Shown piece after piece: positions 32,674 through 44,974 of a stretch of 64,000 nucleotides of DNA. The position numbers and the translations under genes are program-made. The stretch is from Capsicum annuum (lineage: Eukaryota > Streptophyta > Magnoliopsida > Solanales > Solanaceae), in assembly GCF_002878395.1 (NCBI RefSeq), contig NW_025860903.1, positions 58,344-122,343 of the forward strand, read 5' to 3'. Each line of letters opens with the position of its first letter. Position 1 is the first letter of the stretch. The notes under the pieces are model-generated. The model saw only the letters and a list, made by a program, of their open reading frames with translations, made no database searches and had not been told where the DNA came from.

Positions 32674-34784
32674 TCAATACTTATTTTTCGAGTGAAGCTC
32701 TGGTATCATGTCAAGGACGGAAGGATTCTCCCTTACAACGTTTACCAAAATTCCAGCTGTACTTGCATCAAAAGAGAAGCCCCTATCAGCCATTTCCTTC
32801 ATAAAAGTTTCCATCTCACTAAATTTGCTACACCTGAGAAATCCTTGCACAATAACTCTATAAGTTACATTGTTTGGAGGACAACCATTGTCTTCCATTT
32901 TTCTTAGCATACTTTTAGCTTCATCTAACAGTCCATGTATACAAAATCCAGTTATCATTGTATTGTATGTTCTTATGTCCAGAGGCAATCCAATGAAAGA
33001 AAGCTTCTCAAAAACAGAATGAGCTTCATCCAGTTTACCATTTTTGCACAATCCATTAATGACAACCCTGTAAAATGCAATATCTGTATTTTCTCGCTTT
33101 CTTTCCAACTTATTAAGGAGTGACATCGCTTCTTCAACAAGTCCATACCTAAAATAACCATCAAGCACAGTGGAATGAGTGCATATATTAGGTTTGGGTC
33201 CCGCAGATAGCATCTCAGCATAAACTCGTTTTGCATCACCAGTTCTTCGAACTTCAAACAGACCTTGCAAGATAGTATTGTAGGTAGCAGTATTAGGTTT
33301 ATATCCCCTTTGAGAAATTTCACCAAGCAATTGCATGGCCTTGGCCACTTTCTTTTTCTTACAGTATCCATTTATTAGGAAGGTCTGGAGGGCGCGAATT
33401 TCGGCAGAGAGTTAGGGCCAGTTTGGGTCGCTAGTGTAGGGAATTACTTGGTGGGGGTTTTATTCCTGTTATGATTCCGTGTTCCGTGTTCCATGTTTTA
33501 TTACGAATCTGTGTGCTTTCCTCTGCTTTCCTCTGTTTTATATTACTTATGGGTGCCGTATTTATGTTATGTATTCTGCTTCTGTGCTTTACTATGTGTT
33601 TGTGTGGTATCTCGTGCCTTGAGCCGGGGGTCTATCGGAAACAGCCTTTCTACTTCATCAGAGGTAGAGGTATGGACTGCGTACATTTTACCCCCCACAT
33701 CTTACCCCCCAGACCCCACTAGGTGGGAATACACTGGGTTTGTTGTTGTTGTTGTTGTTGATCCATTTATTAGTATGTTATAGCTAATAATGTCAGGTTC
33801 AATGCACTTATCTATCATTATATCAAAAATTCTCCTTGCTCTATCCACTTGACCACGCAAACAATATCCATCCATTATCGCATTGTAGGTGATTATATTA
33901 GGCTCTACACCTTTTTCGACCATGTGTTTCATTACTTCCTCGGCATCTTCCACTTTCCCTTCTTTGCATAGTCCATCAATCACCATGGTGAAGGTATTGA
34001 CATTTGGATAAATATTAAGATTCACCATCTCAGAGAACAAAGTCTTAACCTTTTCCCACTGACCAAGCTTACACAAACCATCAATTAATGAATTATATGT
34101 GACTATGTTTAGAAGAATGTTTTTCTGCTTCATCTCATTAAGAAGGTTGATAGCAGCAACTAAGTTTCCATCTTTGCAGAGGGCATCAACAACAATGTTG
34201 TACTTATATACATCAGGCTTAGTGTTTCCATGTTCCATTAGCCGGAGCAAACTTAAAGCTTTCTGAGTATGACCCCTTTTGCTGAGCCCATTCATGACAG
34301 TTCCATACATGACTTGGTCGGGCTCACAAATATTCTCTCTTGCCACTTTTTTAAACAATTCAACAGCATCTTTGAGCCTATTTTCAGCAAATAATCCCCT
34401 TATTAGGGAGGTAAAGGTGACACCACTAAATAGAATACCACTCTTCAAGTAAAAGGGTAACACCGAAAATGCACAATCAGAACGATGCATCAGGCAATAA
34501 CTGTTAGTCACGATATTCAAGATGAATCCATCAATTGGGATACCTAATATCCGCATTTCTCGAAAAAGCGAAACGACTAAAGAGTAATGCTTCATAGTTA
34601 GCATAGTGTTGAATAATTTAGAGAAATCAACAACAGAATGAAGAGGATTCATTCTGACCATTCAATGGAAGAGACTAACAGCATCATCTAAACATTTGAC
34701 CTCAACTTTAGCCTTTACCGAAAAGGATCTTGAACAACAAGAACGAAAGGAACAACGCACTGAAATATTTGTCGCCATCATCAT
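32674..34784 (-). pseudogene. Rf-like pentatricopeptide-repeat (PPR) gene, disrupted
   Basis: P-class PPR proteins bind organellar RNA, and Rf-like members often restore fertility in male-sterile cytoplasms. Upstream ATG triplets at 34776-34784 open MMMATNISVRCSFRSCCSRS, a Ser/Arg-rich presequence fitting mitochondrial import. A TGA at 34662-34664 (...VSLFH*MVRMNPLHSV) stops it after 40 codons. From 34661 one open frame of 319 codons carries about nine 35-residue repeats, such as YNIVVDALCKDGNLVAAINL and YNSLIDGLCKLGQWEKVKTL. At 33379-33760 an RTE tail is inserted; the frame resumes with AKAMQLLGEISQRG (33348-32674) and about five more repeats, ending HSKNKY. Without the insert both parts share a frame across the duplicated site. 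Intronless, as usual for the family. Confidence 0.9.
33379..33760 (+). mobile_element. 5'-truncated RTE LINE (3' tail only) inside the PPR gene
   Basis: Carries the conserved RTE 3' end: GGGGGTCTATCGGAAACAGC, CTACTTCATCAGAGGTAGAG, GACTGCGTACATTTTACC and GAATACACTGGGTTTG, then (GTT)n. The 13 bp ATCCATTTATTAG flanks it (33366-33378 and 33761-33773) without mismatch, so the insertion is recent. Confidence 0.95.
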
Positions 34785-34967
34785 CACCTAAGAGATGGAC
34801 GTATATCTCTATATTGTGAAAGTGGGTTTATCTTTTGGTTGTGCCCTAATTTTGAATGCTCTGTTTTGTTTTAATTGCCTTTCTATAAACATATTTATTT
34901 CAATTTAATTGTTCTATAATGAAATAAAATTTTATTATATTCTTCCAATTATATTTACTTAAATTTA
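34785..34967 (-). other. 5' flank of the PPR gene
   Basis: Less than 200 bp of AT-rich DNA before the MITE nest. No convincing TATA box. If a promoter existed it lies here or was separated by the MITEs. Confidence 0.35.
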
Positions 34968-35115
34968 TACTTCCTTCATCTCATTTTACCCATTTCAAAT
35001 TCCATTATATCCTTAATATAATTAATTACTCTTTATTATTAGTATTCTTGAAAAATATTATAAAAAGGAGTAACATTAAGAGTACACCATTAAGAATATA
35101 AATGGTGGTTTGATA

Positions 35116-36883
35116 CTCCCTCTATTCATTTTATCCATCTCAAATTGGGATGACACAGCTTTTAAGAAAACAATGATTAACAATGTAATTTTACCATTTT
35201 GCCCCTCTTAATTGTGTCTTGTTGTTAATTCCAATATTGATGGATGACTAATATCAAAACACCATTTATATTTTTAATGGTGTATTTTTAATAGTACTCC
35301 TCTTTGAAACATTTTTCAAGAATACTAATAACAAGAAGTAATCAATTATACTAAGGTGTCGTTTGGTTGAGAATGTAGTTATGCTGGGATTAGTTATGAT
35401 GTGATAAATTATACTAGATTAGTTATGCTGGGATTATTTTTTATTGAGTGTTTGGTTTGTTGTTTTCAAATTAATATGCATGGTATAATTTCAAAAAATA
35501 AAGTATTTGATTATCAAAATACCCCTATCTTATTTAACTTTTTTTTTGTTTATATATATATTTGTTTTCAAGCTTTAAATATTTATTCTTAAAAATAAAA
35601 CTTCCATCTTATTTAGCTTAATTTTTTTGTGTGTTCATTTTCATGTTTATATCGTGTGTATTTTAAAAATAAAACTTTCATCTTATTTAGCTTTAATTTT
35701 TTTGCATGTGTCTTCCCATGATTATACCGTGTGCGTTTAAAAAAAAAACCTACTACATCTTATTTAGTTTGAATTAAAAACCTCCAACTTAAGTTTGTTA
35801 AAGTAAAAGAAGATTTGTTGTTTATGTCACTTCATTTAAACACTTATTACTCATATAATATAGAATATTAAAATTCATTTTAATTGATATATACAATATC
35901 AAGTTTCAAGTTATTAAAAAATTATTTAATTTAAAATATGTAATTGAACAATAGAGTCGATTGTGAAACAATAATGTGTATTAAAACTAGGCAACGCCTT
36001 TGTAATTGTTAAAATATTTTATAGATTACTAGTGAATGATAATTATTATTATAAAATCTACTTACTTTAGTTAATCTTTTCATTGTGTAGTAAGAATTTT
36101 TTGTGTTATCAATTCACAAAAATAACACTTGGAAGGAAAAAGTTGATGTTGAATTCCATTTTTCGATTCTTAAAAAATTATAGTACCTACATTTTGTTGG
36201 ATATATAAAAAATTATAGTACCTAGTTTTGATCCTTATTATGTATGAATCTAACATATTTTATTTTTTAATTTGTTAATTTTGCATTTTGATCCTTTATA
36301 TAAGAAAATAGCGTATAAGTTTATAAAATTCACAAGCATTGGAATGAAAAAAAATGCAAAGTTTAATTAATAAGAGGCTAATTTTTTTTAATCATATATT
36401 TCCTTCGTTCCAAAATAAGATATTTTAGTCTTTTTGATTTGTCATAAATAACACATTTTAGATAATCAAGTAGATATCGATAATCTTTTTTCAATTTCAA
36501 AGCAATAATTAAAGATGATGAAAAAGATCGGAGAAATGTGTTTGTAATGGATTTGGGATATTTTTGTCATTTTATAATTTATCCCGGGATAAATTAAGGT
36601 GGGATAACTTATACCACCAAATATGTGGTATAACTTATCCCAGGACTATTATTAATCCCGAAATAAGTTATCCCAAGTATTGCCAAACCAAATGGTGTAT
36701 TAAAAAGTTTATCTCGGGACTATTATTTTATCCCAGGATAACTTATCTTAGTACGTCACACCAAACGGCCCCTAAGGGTATTAATGGAAAGAAAAATTGT
36801 CTTGTCTTGATAAGTAAAATAGGACAAGTAAAATGAGACATCAAATTAGAAAATTTGGGACGGATAAAATGGGATGGAGGGAG
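35116..36883. mobile_element. Inner Stowaway-like MITE
   Basis: Left terminus CTCCCTCTATTCATTTTATC at 35116, right terminus reversed CTCCCTCCATCCCATTTTAT ending at 36883, flanked by TA. It also contains an inverted repeat of 'caccatttatat...aatggtg' phrases (35083-35110 and 35261-35285). Interrupted by the Harbinger-like element. Confidence 0.6.
35355..36772. mobile_element. Non-autonomous PIF/Harbinger-like element
   Basis: Ends GGTGTCGTTTGGTT and, reversed, GGGGCCGTTTGGTG, with TAA on both sides (35352-35354 and 36773-36775). Subterminal 'atcccgggataa' palindromes occur near 36590-36660. 1.4 kb, no transposase seen. Confidence 0.72.
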
Positions 36884-36976
36884 TATTAACCATCCATCAA
36901 TATTGGTACCAATCATTATTTTCTTAATAGATGTGCCATCCCAATTTGGGACGGATAAAATGGGACGAAGGGAGTA

Positions 36977-37560
36977 TTTTTAAAACATAATTAATAAGAC
37001 TAATTTAATAAAATAAATCCTTAATTAATATTTTTTTAGTGAATATACCAAGTCAACAGGGTCAACTAATATTAAACGGAGGAAGTAGCTATTGTTACTT
37101 ATTAGGTAAAAGGAGCAAATATATCCTAATATTTAATGAATCTATATTAGCTTGATTAAACAAAACGTTTCTAAGATTGGTTTTTAAATTTCAAAAGTGT
37201 CTTGTGACTTTTAAAATTGGGAAAAAGACATGGAAAAGTCATTCTGCTAAACTATTACCTTCTAAATACTTATTTTTAAACTAATATCATTGTGTTGCCT
37301 CTCGGTCATAATATTTCCATGAAAAGGTCGTTATTTCCAAATTTAGTCCATTATTTCAACCCCTTTTAAATGTTCACTGCTACTTTATTTTTTAGGGTTT
37401 AGTTTTATTTTTTGGATTAGAAAATTGTCATTTTTAAAAAATAAATAGATAAATATAATAGAATTTCTTCGGAGTAGAATTTTCGACCATCTCGTCAGAA
37501 TAGAATTTCCGGGAAAGAGTCCTCTGTCGATCAGATTCGTTCTCATTATTCTTCTCTCGG
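36977..37560. other. No gene seen
   Basis: AT-rich DNA between the MITE nest and the candidate exon. 37060-37090 has 'ggtcaactaatattaaacgg', which resembles a MITE end, but no partner was identified. Confidence 0.4.
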
Positions 37561-37693
37561 CTCTCTTTTTATGTTTTATAACCTCTTTCAGGTACCGAAA
37601 GTCCGGGCAATCTGCCACAGCATACGTTTCTCGGCAAACAGTATATTTTTCAGCGATCGAGTCAAGGTTTGGTATCAGCAAAAGATAAAGGCG

Positions 37694-37791
37694 ATGACGG
37701 CAGTTCCAGCGACCAATTTCTACATCAAATTTCCAGAATCAAACAAACTTATTCAAGAACACGTACTCACTTCATCTTCTTCTCGGATCAG
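37694..37791 (+). CDS. Candidate first exon of an unrecognised gene
   Basis: ATG at 37694 opens MTAVPATNFYIKFPESNKLI; 32 codons end in CGG ATC AG followed by GTGCAC, a possible splice donor. A CT-rich 5' leader precedes it and a TA microsatellite lies in the putative intron. I do not recognise the protein. The frame is also open upstream to 37571. No second exon was identified; the RTE LINE starts about 200 bp later and may have disrupted the gene. Confidence 0.3.
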
Positions 37792-37870
37792 GTGCACTCG
37801 TTCCATCCCTTTTAGTTTATTTGGTCTTGATTTCTTAACTATTGAAGTTAGATACGTCCTGTCTCATTTG

Positions 37871-37897
<27 letters not shown>
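37871..37897. repeat. (AT)n microsatellite
   Basis: Uninterrupted AT repeats of about 13 units. Confidence 0.95.
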
Positions 37898-37901
<4 letters not shown>

Positions 37902-37999
37902 AAACTCATCTGATTTTTGTTTGCCTATTTAGCTATTTTTAGCTGTCCCCTTTTGCTCGTCATATTTTTCTTCGTTTTCTTCTATTGTATCTATTTTAG

Positions 38000-40900
38000 T
38001 GATGGCTGGGGTGATAGATGTTGGATAGGGTCATGTTATAGGTTGGGGCCGGGACTGGGATAGGGTCTAGGTTTGAGTCGAGGGTTGGGGCGAAAGAGAG
38101 TAGGGTTAGGTGGGATAAGGGTGCTTCTAGGTTGAGAGTTGAGTCCTAGAACATAGGGTCGCTTCAAGGTAAATCTATAGAGCTGGTAAAGATTCTTAGA
38201 AAGAGAAGGGTTAGTATAGCGTGTGTCAGAAAGCTAAATGGGTAGGCACTAAGGCGAGAGATGTGGATGGATATAAGTTGTGGCACTCGGGTAGCGTGAG
38301 ATATAGAAATGGGCTAGGCATCTTAGTAGATGAAGAACTTAAGGAGCAGGTAGTAGAGGTTAAGAGTGTTAGTGATAGGCTGATGTCTATTAAATTGTTC
38401 ATTGGAAAGTCTATGGTGAATGTAATTAGTGTCTACGCCTTGCAAGTAGGTTTGGACAGGGATGAGAAGAAGGACTTTTGGGAGGTTTTAGATGAGGTGG
38501 TGAGGAGCATCCCGACCATTAAGAAGCTTTTCATGGGAGGAGATTTCGATAGGCATATTGGGTCTTTGTTGAGAGGTTATGATGATCTGCATGGCGGTAT
38601 TAATTTTGGGGAGCGGGATTACAGAGGAGCTTCTCTTTTGAATTTTTCTAGGGCTTTTGGGTTGTGGATAGCGAAGTCGAGCTTTCCAAAGAAGGAGGAA
38701 CACCTTATTATATTTCGTAGTTCAGTGGCCAAGTCTTAGATAGACTTTTTGCTTCTTAGGAAAGGGGATAGAGCACTATGTAAAGACTGTAAAGTCGTAC
38801 CTAGCGAGAATCTTTCGGCTCAGCATAGGTTGTTGGTGATGGACTTGGCTATTAGTAAGGACAAAAAAAAGAAAAGTGTGGATGCTCAGCCCAGGATTAA
38901 GTGGGATAGCTTGACTTTGGCTAGTGCTTTGGAAATAGGGGAGAAGTTGAAGTTTAGGGGGCTTGGGAGAGTAGAAGGGGTATGGATAGTATGTGCGATA
39001 CGACTGCTAATTGCATTAAAGAGACCGCTAGAGAGATGTTGGGTATCTCGAGAGGTCGATCTTAGCAAGCATCGAGGAGACTGGTGTTGGAAGAAGAGGT
39101 TAAGAGAAAAGTGAAGTCTAAGAAGGTAGCTTACGCTAAGTTGGTTGAGGGCAAAGATGAGGAGTAAAGGCGGATGAATAAGGAAGAGTATAAGGTAGCT
39201 AGAAGAAAGGCTAAGTTAGCAGTTACGACGGCTAAGATAGTAGCTTTTGAGAGTTTGTATGCGGCTTTAGAGGAAAAAGGCGGGGATAAGAAACTGTATA
39301 GACTTACCAAGGCCAGAGAGCGGAGGGCTCGTAACCTTGATCAAGTAAAGTGCATCAAAGGAGAAAATGATATAGTACTGGTTGAGAATGCCCTCATTAG
39401 GGAGAGGTGGCAGTCCTATTTTCATAAACTTTTAAACGACGAAGGGAACAAAGTTTTTGTGTTGGGAGACTTGGAAAAATCCGAGGAGTGTCGTGATGAT
39501 GGTTATTATAGGCGTATCAAGGTTGAGGATGTCAATGGAGCTATTCGCAAAATGCGGTGGGGTAGGGCAACGGGTCCAGACGAGATTCCAATGAATTTTT
39601 GGAAGAGCACTAACGGGGCAGGTTTAGAATAGTTGACAAGGTTGTTTAACATTATTTTTAGGGTGGCGAAGATGCATGAAGTGTGAAGATGGAGTATGAT
39701 GATTTCAGTGCATAAGAACAAGGAAGACATAAAGAGTTGTAACAACTATAGAGGTATTAAGTTGTTGAGTCATACTATGAAGGTTTGAGAATGAGTGGTA
39801 GAGTTGAGGATGACAAGGATCGGGACGATCTCTAAAAATCAGTTCGGTTTTATGCTAGGTCGCTCGATCACTGAGGCCATTCACCTTTTGAGGAGATTAG
39901 TGGAGCAGTTTCGGGAGAGGAAAGACTTGCACATGGTATTTATTGATCTTGAGAAGGCATATAACAATGTTCCTAAGGAGATTTTGTAGAGGTGCTTGGA
40001 TGTTAGAAAGGTGCCCATGGCGTGCATTAGGTCGATTCAGGATATGTATGATGGGGTGAAGACTTATGTGAGGATGATAGGGGAGATTCGAAGCACTTCT
40101 CAGTTTTAATAGGGTTGGACTTGGGATCGACTCTTATTCCATTTTAATTTGCCTTAGTGATGGATATTTTGACGTGACATATTTAAGGGGAGGTACATTG
40201 GTGTATGTTATTTGCAGATAACGTGGTACTGATTGACGAGACTCAAGAAATAGTTAATGATAAGTTGGAGATTTGAAGACAGACGCTTGAGTCTAGAGGA
40301 TTTCGATTAAGTAGAACCAAGACGGAGTACTTGGAGTGTAAGTTCAATGATGTATCGCAAGAGGTTGAAGTGGTTGTGAAGCTGGACTCTCAGTCCATTA
40401 GAAGAGGGAGATTTTCAAGTATCTGGGGTCTATGATTTAGGGAAATAGTGAGATTGACGAGGATGTCACACATCGTATTGGGGCAGGGTGGTTGAAATGG
40501 AGGCTCACTCCGAGAGTTTTATGTGATAAGAAGGTGCCCCGAAGCTTAAAGGTAAGTTCTACAGAGTGGTAGTTCGGCTGGCTATGTTGTATAGAGCGGA
40601 GTATTGGTCAGTTAAGAACTCCCACATTCAAAAGTTGAAGGTGACGGAGATGAAAATGTTGTGATGGATATGCGAACATACCAGGAAAGATAGGGCGAGA
40701 AATGAGATTATTCGAGAGAAGATGAGAGTTACCTCGGTGAAGGATAAGATGCGAGAAGTGGGGTTATGTTGGTTCGGGCACGTGATAAGGAGGGGCTCTG
40801 ATGCTCCAGTGCGGAGGTGTGAGCCACTGGCAATAATGGTTTTAGGCAGGGTAAAAGTAGACTGAATAAATATTAGAGGGAGGTGATTAGGCATGATATG

Positions 40901-41334
40901 GAGCAGTTACAACTTACGGAGGACATAACCCTTGATTGGAAGATGTAGAGGACGCGGATTAGGGTAGATGGTTAGGGGGTGGGAGTGCGTCGGTAATAGT
41001 AGGGGAGTGTTCTTTTGTGTATGGAGTTTCTCGTTCGTGTTGTGGCTGTAGTATTATCTTGTGGCTAGCAGTGTTAGTTTATTTTGCATACCATACTAGT
41101 TTATATGCACTTATCTTTTGTGTTTGTTATACTGTTAGTTTATTTTGCATACCGTACTAGTTTATATGCACTTATCTTTTGTGTTTGTGATACTGTTATC
41201 GGTCCTAAGTCGAGGGGCTATCGGAAACAGTCTTTCTACTTCACCTGAGGTAGTAGCATGGCCTGCGTACACTCTACCCTTCCCAGACTCCACTATGTGG
41301 GAATACACTGGGTATGTTGTTGCTGTATATTTAC
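38000..41334 (+). mobile_element. RTE-clade LINE, near full length, inactive
   Basis: Non-LTR retrotransposon with an endonuclease-RT ORF (about 38120-40900), a 3' UTR and the family-specific 3' terminus (41210-41334), ending in TGTTGTTGCTG. The 5' boundary is approximate and no clear target duplication was seen. It matches the three shorter copies at 33379, 51642 and 54981 at its 3' end. Confidence 0.88.
38120..40900 (+). pseudogene. RTE endonuclease-reverse transcriptase ORF, broken
   Basis: Nicks target DNA and primes reverse transcription from it. Endonuclease (38120-38860): NIGSLQGKSIELVK, YRNGLGILVDEELKEQVVEV, GGDFDRHIGSL (usually GGDFNGHIG) and QHRLLVMDL with the catalytic His. Linker 38900-39500. 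RT from 39500: [51 protein letters not shown] (motif A Asp), then LFADNVVLID at 40208-40237, where the catalytic FADD has become FADN. The C-terminal region reads LAMLYGAEYWSVKNSHIQKL, then [20 protein letters not shown] (40590-40820). At least five stops or frame shifts are present. Confidence 0.87.
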
Positions 41335-41896
41335 TATATAGAATGTGTGTAAAAATGTGTATTTATTGTATAGAATGTGTATAAAAATGTGAATTTATTG
41401 TATAGAATATGGATAAAAACTATATAATTGTTGTATAAAATATTATTTTGTATATAATGTGCATACAAATTATATCATCATTATATAAAATATGTTATTT
41501 TATATAACAAATAAAAATACACTCTTGTTGTATTTGATTGATTAAAAACAAGAAACAACTATAATATTACAAATTTGTATTTAATTATTTTAAAAAACTA
41601 TAAAATTTTATGTGATTATTTTTTGGTAGAGGTAAAAACAATACTAATAGAGTAGCTCTTTTTTTTTTTTCCTTTGCTAGAATTAAAAAATAATAGTAGA
41701 GAGCAATTATTTTTTTTTTTTTAAAAAAAAAAGAAAAACAAAGCAGCCTAAGAAGGATAAAAAAAAAGCGGAAAAACAAAAGGCCAACGAGAAATATGCA
41801 TAATGGCAACAATATGAGAATCCCATTTCAAGGGCCGGTGGAATTTGTTTCTACGGAGTGATCATTATTGTCCTTTTTCCTTTAAAATCATCTAGT
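41335..41896. repeat. AT-rich spacer with degenerate short tandem repeats
   Basis: 41345-41480 repeats 'tgtatagaatgtgtataaaaatgtg' style units of about 30 bp with decay. 41660-41760 is poly-T then poly-A. No gene. Confidence 0.6.
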
Positions 41897-42135
41897 TGTT
41901 ATGAATGTATTTACATTATAATGAATGTCTAGATCTATCAAGATCTACTTTGATAGCTATTAGGATTTGAAACATCCATTTTTACTCAGAGTAGGAGTAA
42001 ATTTCTCCTATAAATAGAGGGGTTTTGTTCATTGTATTTATAATCTTATGATCTCTCATCCCTTAAGAGAAGAAATAAGAATTACTCTCTCTATTCTCTC
42101 TACTCTTCTTCTTTGTTCTTTCTTATTTTATAACA
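41897..42135 (+). repeat. Copia-2 5' LTR
   Basis: Begins TGTTATGAATG and ends TTTTATAACA. By eye it differs from the 3' LTR at about ten positions plus one small indel. Confidence 0.95.
42009..42016 (+). promoter_or_regulatory. TATA box in Copia-2 5' LTR
   Basis: TATAAATA followed by GAGGGG. The same motif occurs in the 3' LTR at 46055-46062. A CT-rich 'tctctctattctctctactc' leader follows about 70 bp later. Confidence 0.7.
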
Positions 42136-42149
42136 CGCTATCAGAACGA
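42136..42149 (+). other. Copia-2 primer-binding site
   Basis: CGCTATCAGAACGA immediately after the LTR. It resembles the ATCAG-containing primer site of nightshade Copia elements, with changes. Confidence 0.6.
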
Positions 42150-44974
42150 CGCTCTAACCAACTGGGAAATTGATCACTAGCTGCTACCGAATACTTTTGT
42201 CCACTGCGTGCTCCACCGAATGATTTTTGTCCACTGCTTACTACAAAGAGGTAAAATACAAAATTAAGGTAAGATATGCAGTTAATAAATAGTGAGAATG
42301 ATGACCACTCACAAGAATAAAATATTAACAATATTAAAAGGTTGGCTCTAGTTGTATTCAAAATTTGTTTACATACTTTGGCAGCCGTCAATTTTTAAGT
42401 TTATTTATAGTGCTTTTGCATCCACTATTAAGTTTGCATGGAAACTGAAAAAAAAAATGATAGTGAGATTATCAATCTAAAGGTAATTTCAATGTTTGTA
42501 ATTTCTTGTATTATTTGTGTATTGCGATAAGAAGTAAATTTGTTGCAAATCGTTTTTTTGTTGTTGGTGCTCTCGTGCCACTGACAGCAACTTAAGCCTT
42601 AAAAATATGATAGAAAATAGTGTCACATGGCTACTTTGTGATTGACTAGAAATTATAAAAAGAAAAATATATGAACCCACACAATGGTTTGATAATGATA
42701 CCTGCAGTATGAAAATACCTTTTACCAAAGTTGGTTTCAAGCATTTAAAAGTATAACCCAGCTTGTGGTATAATATCAGTGTTGTGTGGTTTATCGTTGT
42801 GTGACAAATATCGTTGTGTGGTTTCAAGGATTGTATACATGAGCACTTTTCCAGATATATTCCTTTGTTGTGAATTGTGATTGATACAACTCGAAAGCAC
42901 ATGACAATGTGTTATTTTCACGGGTTGTATAAATTAAGAATCTCTCTATCAATGATATAATTATTGTTAGATTTGAGAAAAAATAATTGGTTTGGAACCA
43001 TTTATGTTTAAAATTTATTCCTCAAGAACAATATTATCAAAAGAGATAATAATATGTTGGGTTTAAGTCCCATCGATTTATGCCTAAGACGCCTTTATAT
43101 GGATAAGACGTTGAGTTTGAATCTCAATGCACCATATTGATATATTATGATGGTTAAGACAAAATAATGGATATTTGATGAAAAGTCATGAAATTCGACC
43201 CATTGAATATGCTCCATTCCATGAAGTGAATTGTGGTAGCAATATATGATAAGTCTGAAATATGACAACTTACTTCATTCTTGAGGTGTTTATGGTAGCA
43301 GTGCATAATATGTCTGAAAGAAGACAAGTGATTGAATGCACGAATATACACGTGGAGGGACAATATGATAATGATCATCAAAAGTGATGATATTTTCACA
43401 CACTTATATGATTATAAGATATGCTAGAGAAAAATTCTCTACATTATATGTATGCTTCAATTTGTTTCTGAAGTAGCAAAATCTTGAAAGAGGTTATAAG
43501 CTATCATAATTTGATAGACTTAAGGCACGATTACATTCCATTCCTAGGGAATGAGAAACTTATTAATGCAAACGTGCACTTGATCACAACTCACCTCCGA
43601 AAGAGGTTGAATAATTTTGAAATCTACTTCTGAAGTAGTAAATTTGAAATTTATTCATGTAATAGTAAATCTGAATTTACTAAAGAAAAAGTACATGTCA
43701 TGGTAAACTTGGAGTTTACTAGAATAAAAGTTCATAAATTGATATGAACGATTATGACATCTCGAAGATGTGCATGTATTGAAGAACTAGAAGATTCTTC
43801 AAGAATTATTTATGTCGTTTGTTCTCATGACAAGTTGGTTGGACCAACTAATATTGGGATTGGATCCCTTCAAATCTGAAAATTACAAAAAGTGAATAAG
43901 GGCCCGTTCACCTAGCATGTGATATGTTGAAAAGATGCATCAATAAGATGATCACATGTGCATTCATGGTCAACCTACGTTTGACATTCTTAAAGTTACT
44001 TGTTCAATATAAATTAAGAATAATTTTCAGATTGTGTAATCAAGATAATTCATCTTGATGATGATGGTTTAGCATTGAATGTCTTTGATAAATATCTAAA
44101 CCATTGTTAATGAGAACAAAACTTAATGTATTGGTCTGAAATATGATATATTGCAATAGCATTTGTATGGATTAGACCAATAAATTATGATTATTTCTTC
44201 CCTCTTAATTGGTTCAAGGTCGGGAACCAATTATTTCATCTAATAATTTTGATGTGCGGTATACGATTAATGAATATACCGTAATGCTGGATTCCTCAAA
44301 GAAGTAGAGGATGTATGTTAGTTTTCCTAACATAAGGGGGAGATTATAAGCGCTATGACATATGTTAGGAATTATCACCATATCCTCATCCAAAAGATAA
44401 TTCAAATCAAATGCTGAAAGCATCTCATATTAAACGCAAGTGCTCTTATTTTGTGTTCCTAAAGGATAAAGTCTATGCATGCGTGAAACGTGGTAGACTG
44501 ATCGATTCCAAATGAAATAATCCTTGAAAAATAAAGAGCAAATAATCATAAAAAAAAAGACAATGAGCTCTTGAAGAGCCTACGACATAACACTTCATGA
44601 AACCTTATGAGAGGTTCATGTACCTGAAAATAATGAAGTGATGAGATCTCAAAATATTATGTCGCATTGTGAACCGATACTAAATGATATATCATCAATA
44701 TCTTTGACACAATATTGTGAAAGATTACGAGGATCTTAATTCTACGTTAATTTAAGCATGCTGACGTAGAAACATTTATCAACTGACATGAAAAGATGCA
44801 TCTTGGTAAGTGAAAACTTATTTGATTTGCAGTCTAGACACTTGAAGATGTCACACATAAAATATTGAATATTTTCACTTTGACAAAATTTGTATGAAAA
44901 CTTCCATAAGGATTCAAAATATAAAAGTTTCTGGGAAACTTATTGATAATCCTTATATTGTATAAGCTTATAGC
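42150..44974 (+). other. Degenerate interior of Copia-2
   Basis: No gag, protease or integrase frame is recognisable. Short integrase-like traces occur near 43820-43920 (SHDKLVGPTNIGIGS in one frame). The rest is AT-rich and contains repeats of 'gaagtagtaaatttgaa' style near 43450-43740. Confidence 0.55.

Larger units (their letters stand above)
34968..36976. mobile_element. Outer Stowaway-like MITE with nested insertions
   Basis: Left terminus CTTCCTTCATCTCATTTTAC at 34970 and right terminus, reversed, CTCCCTTCGTCCCATTTTAT ending at 36974, both next to TA. CTCCCTCCGT-type ends and a TA duplication are typical of Stowaway/Tc1-mariner MITEs. The size comes from elements nested inside it. Confidence 0.6.

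Noticed and set aside
35116..35350. A separate foldback MITE made of 'caccatttatat' arms
   Set aside because: Arms match, but the ends could not be separated from the surrounding Stowaway-like elements, so it was not listed on its own.
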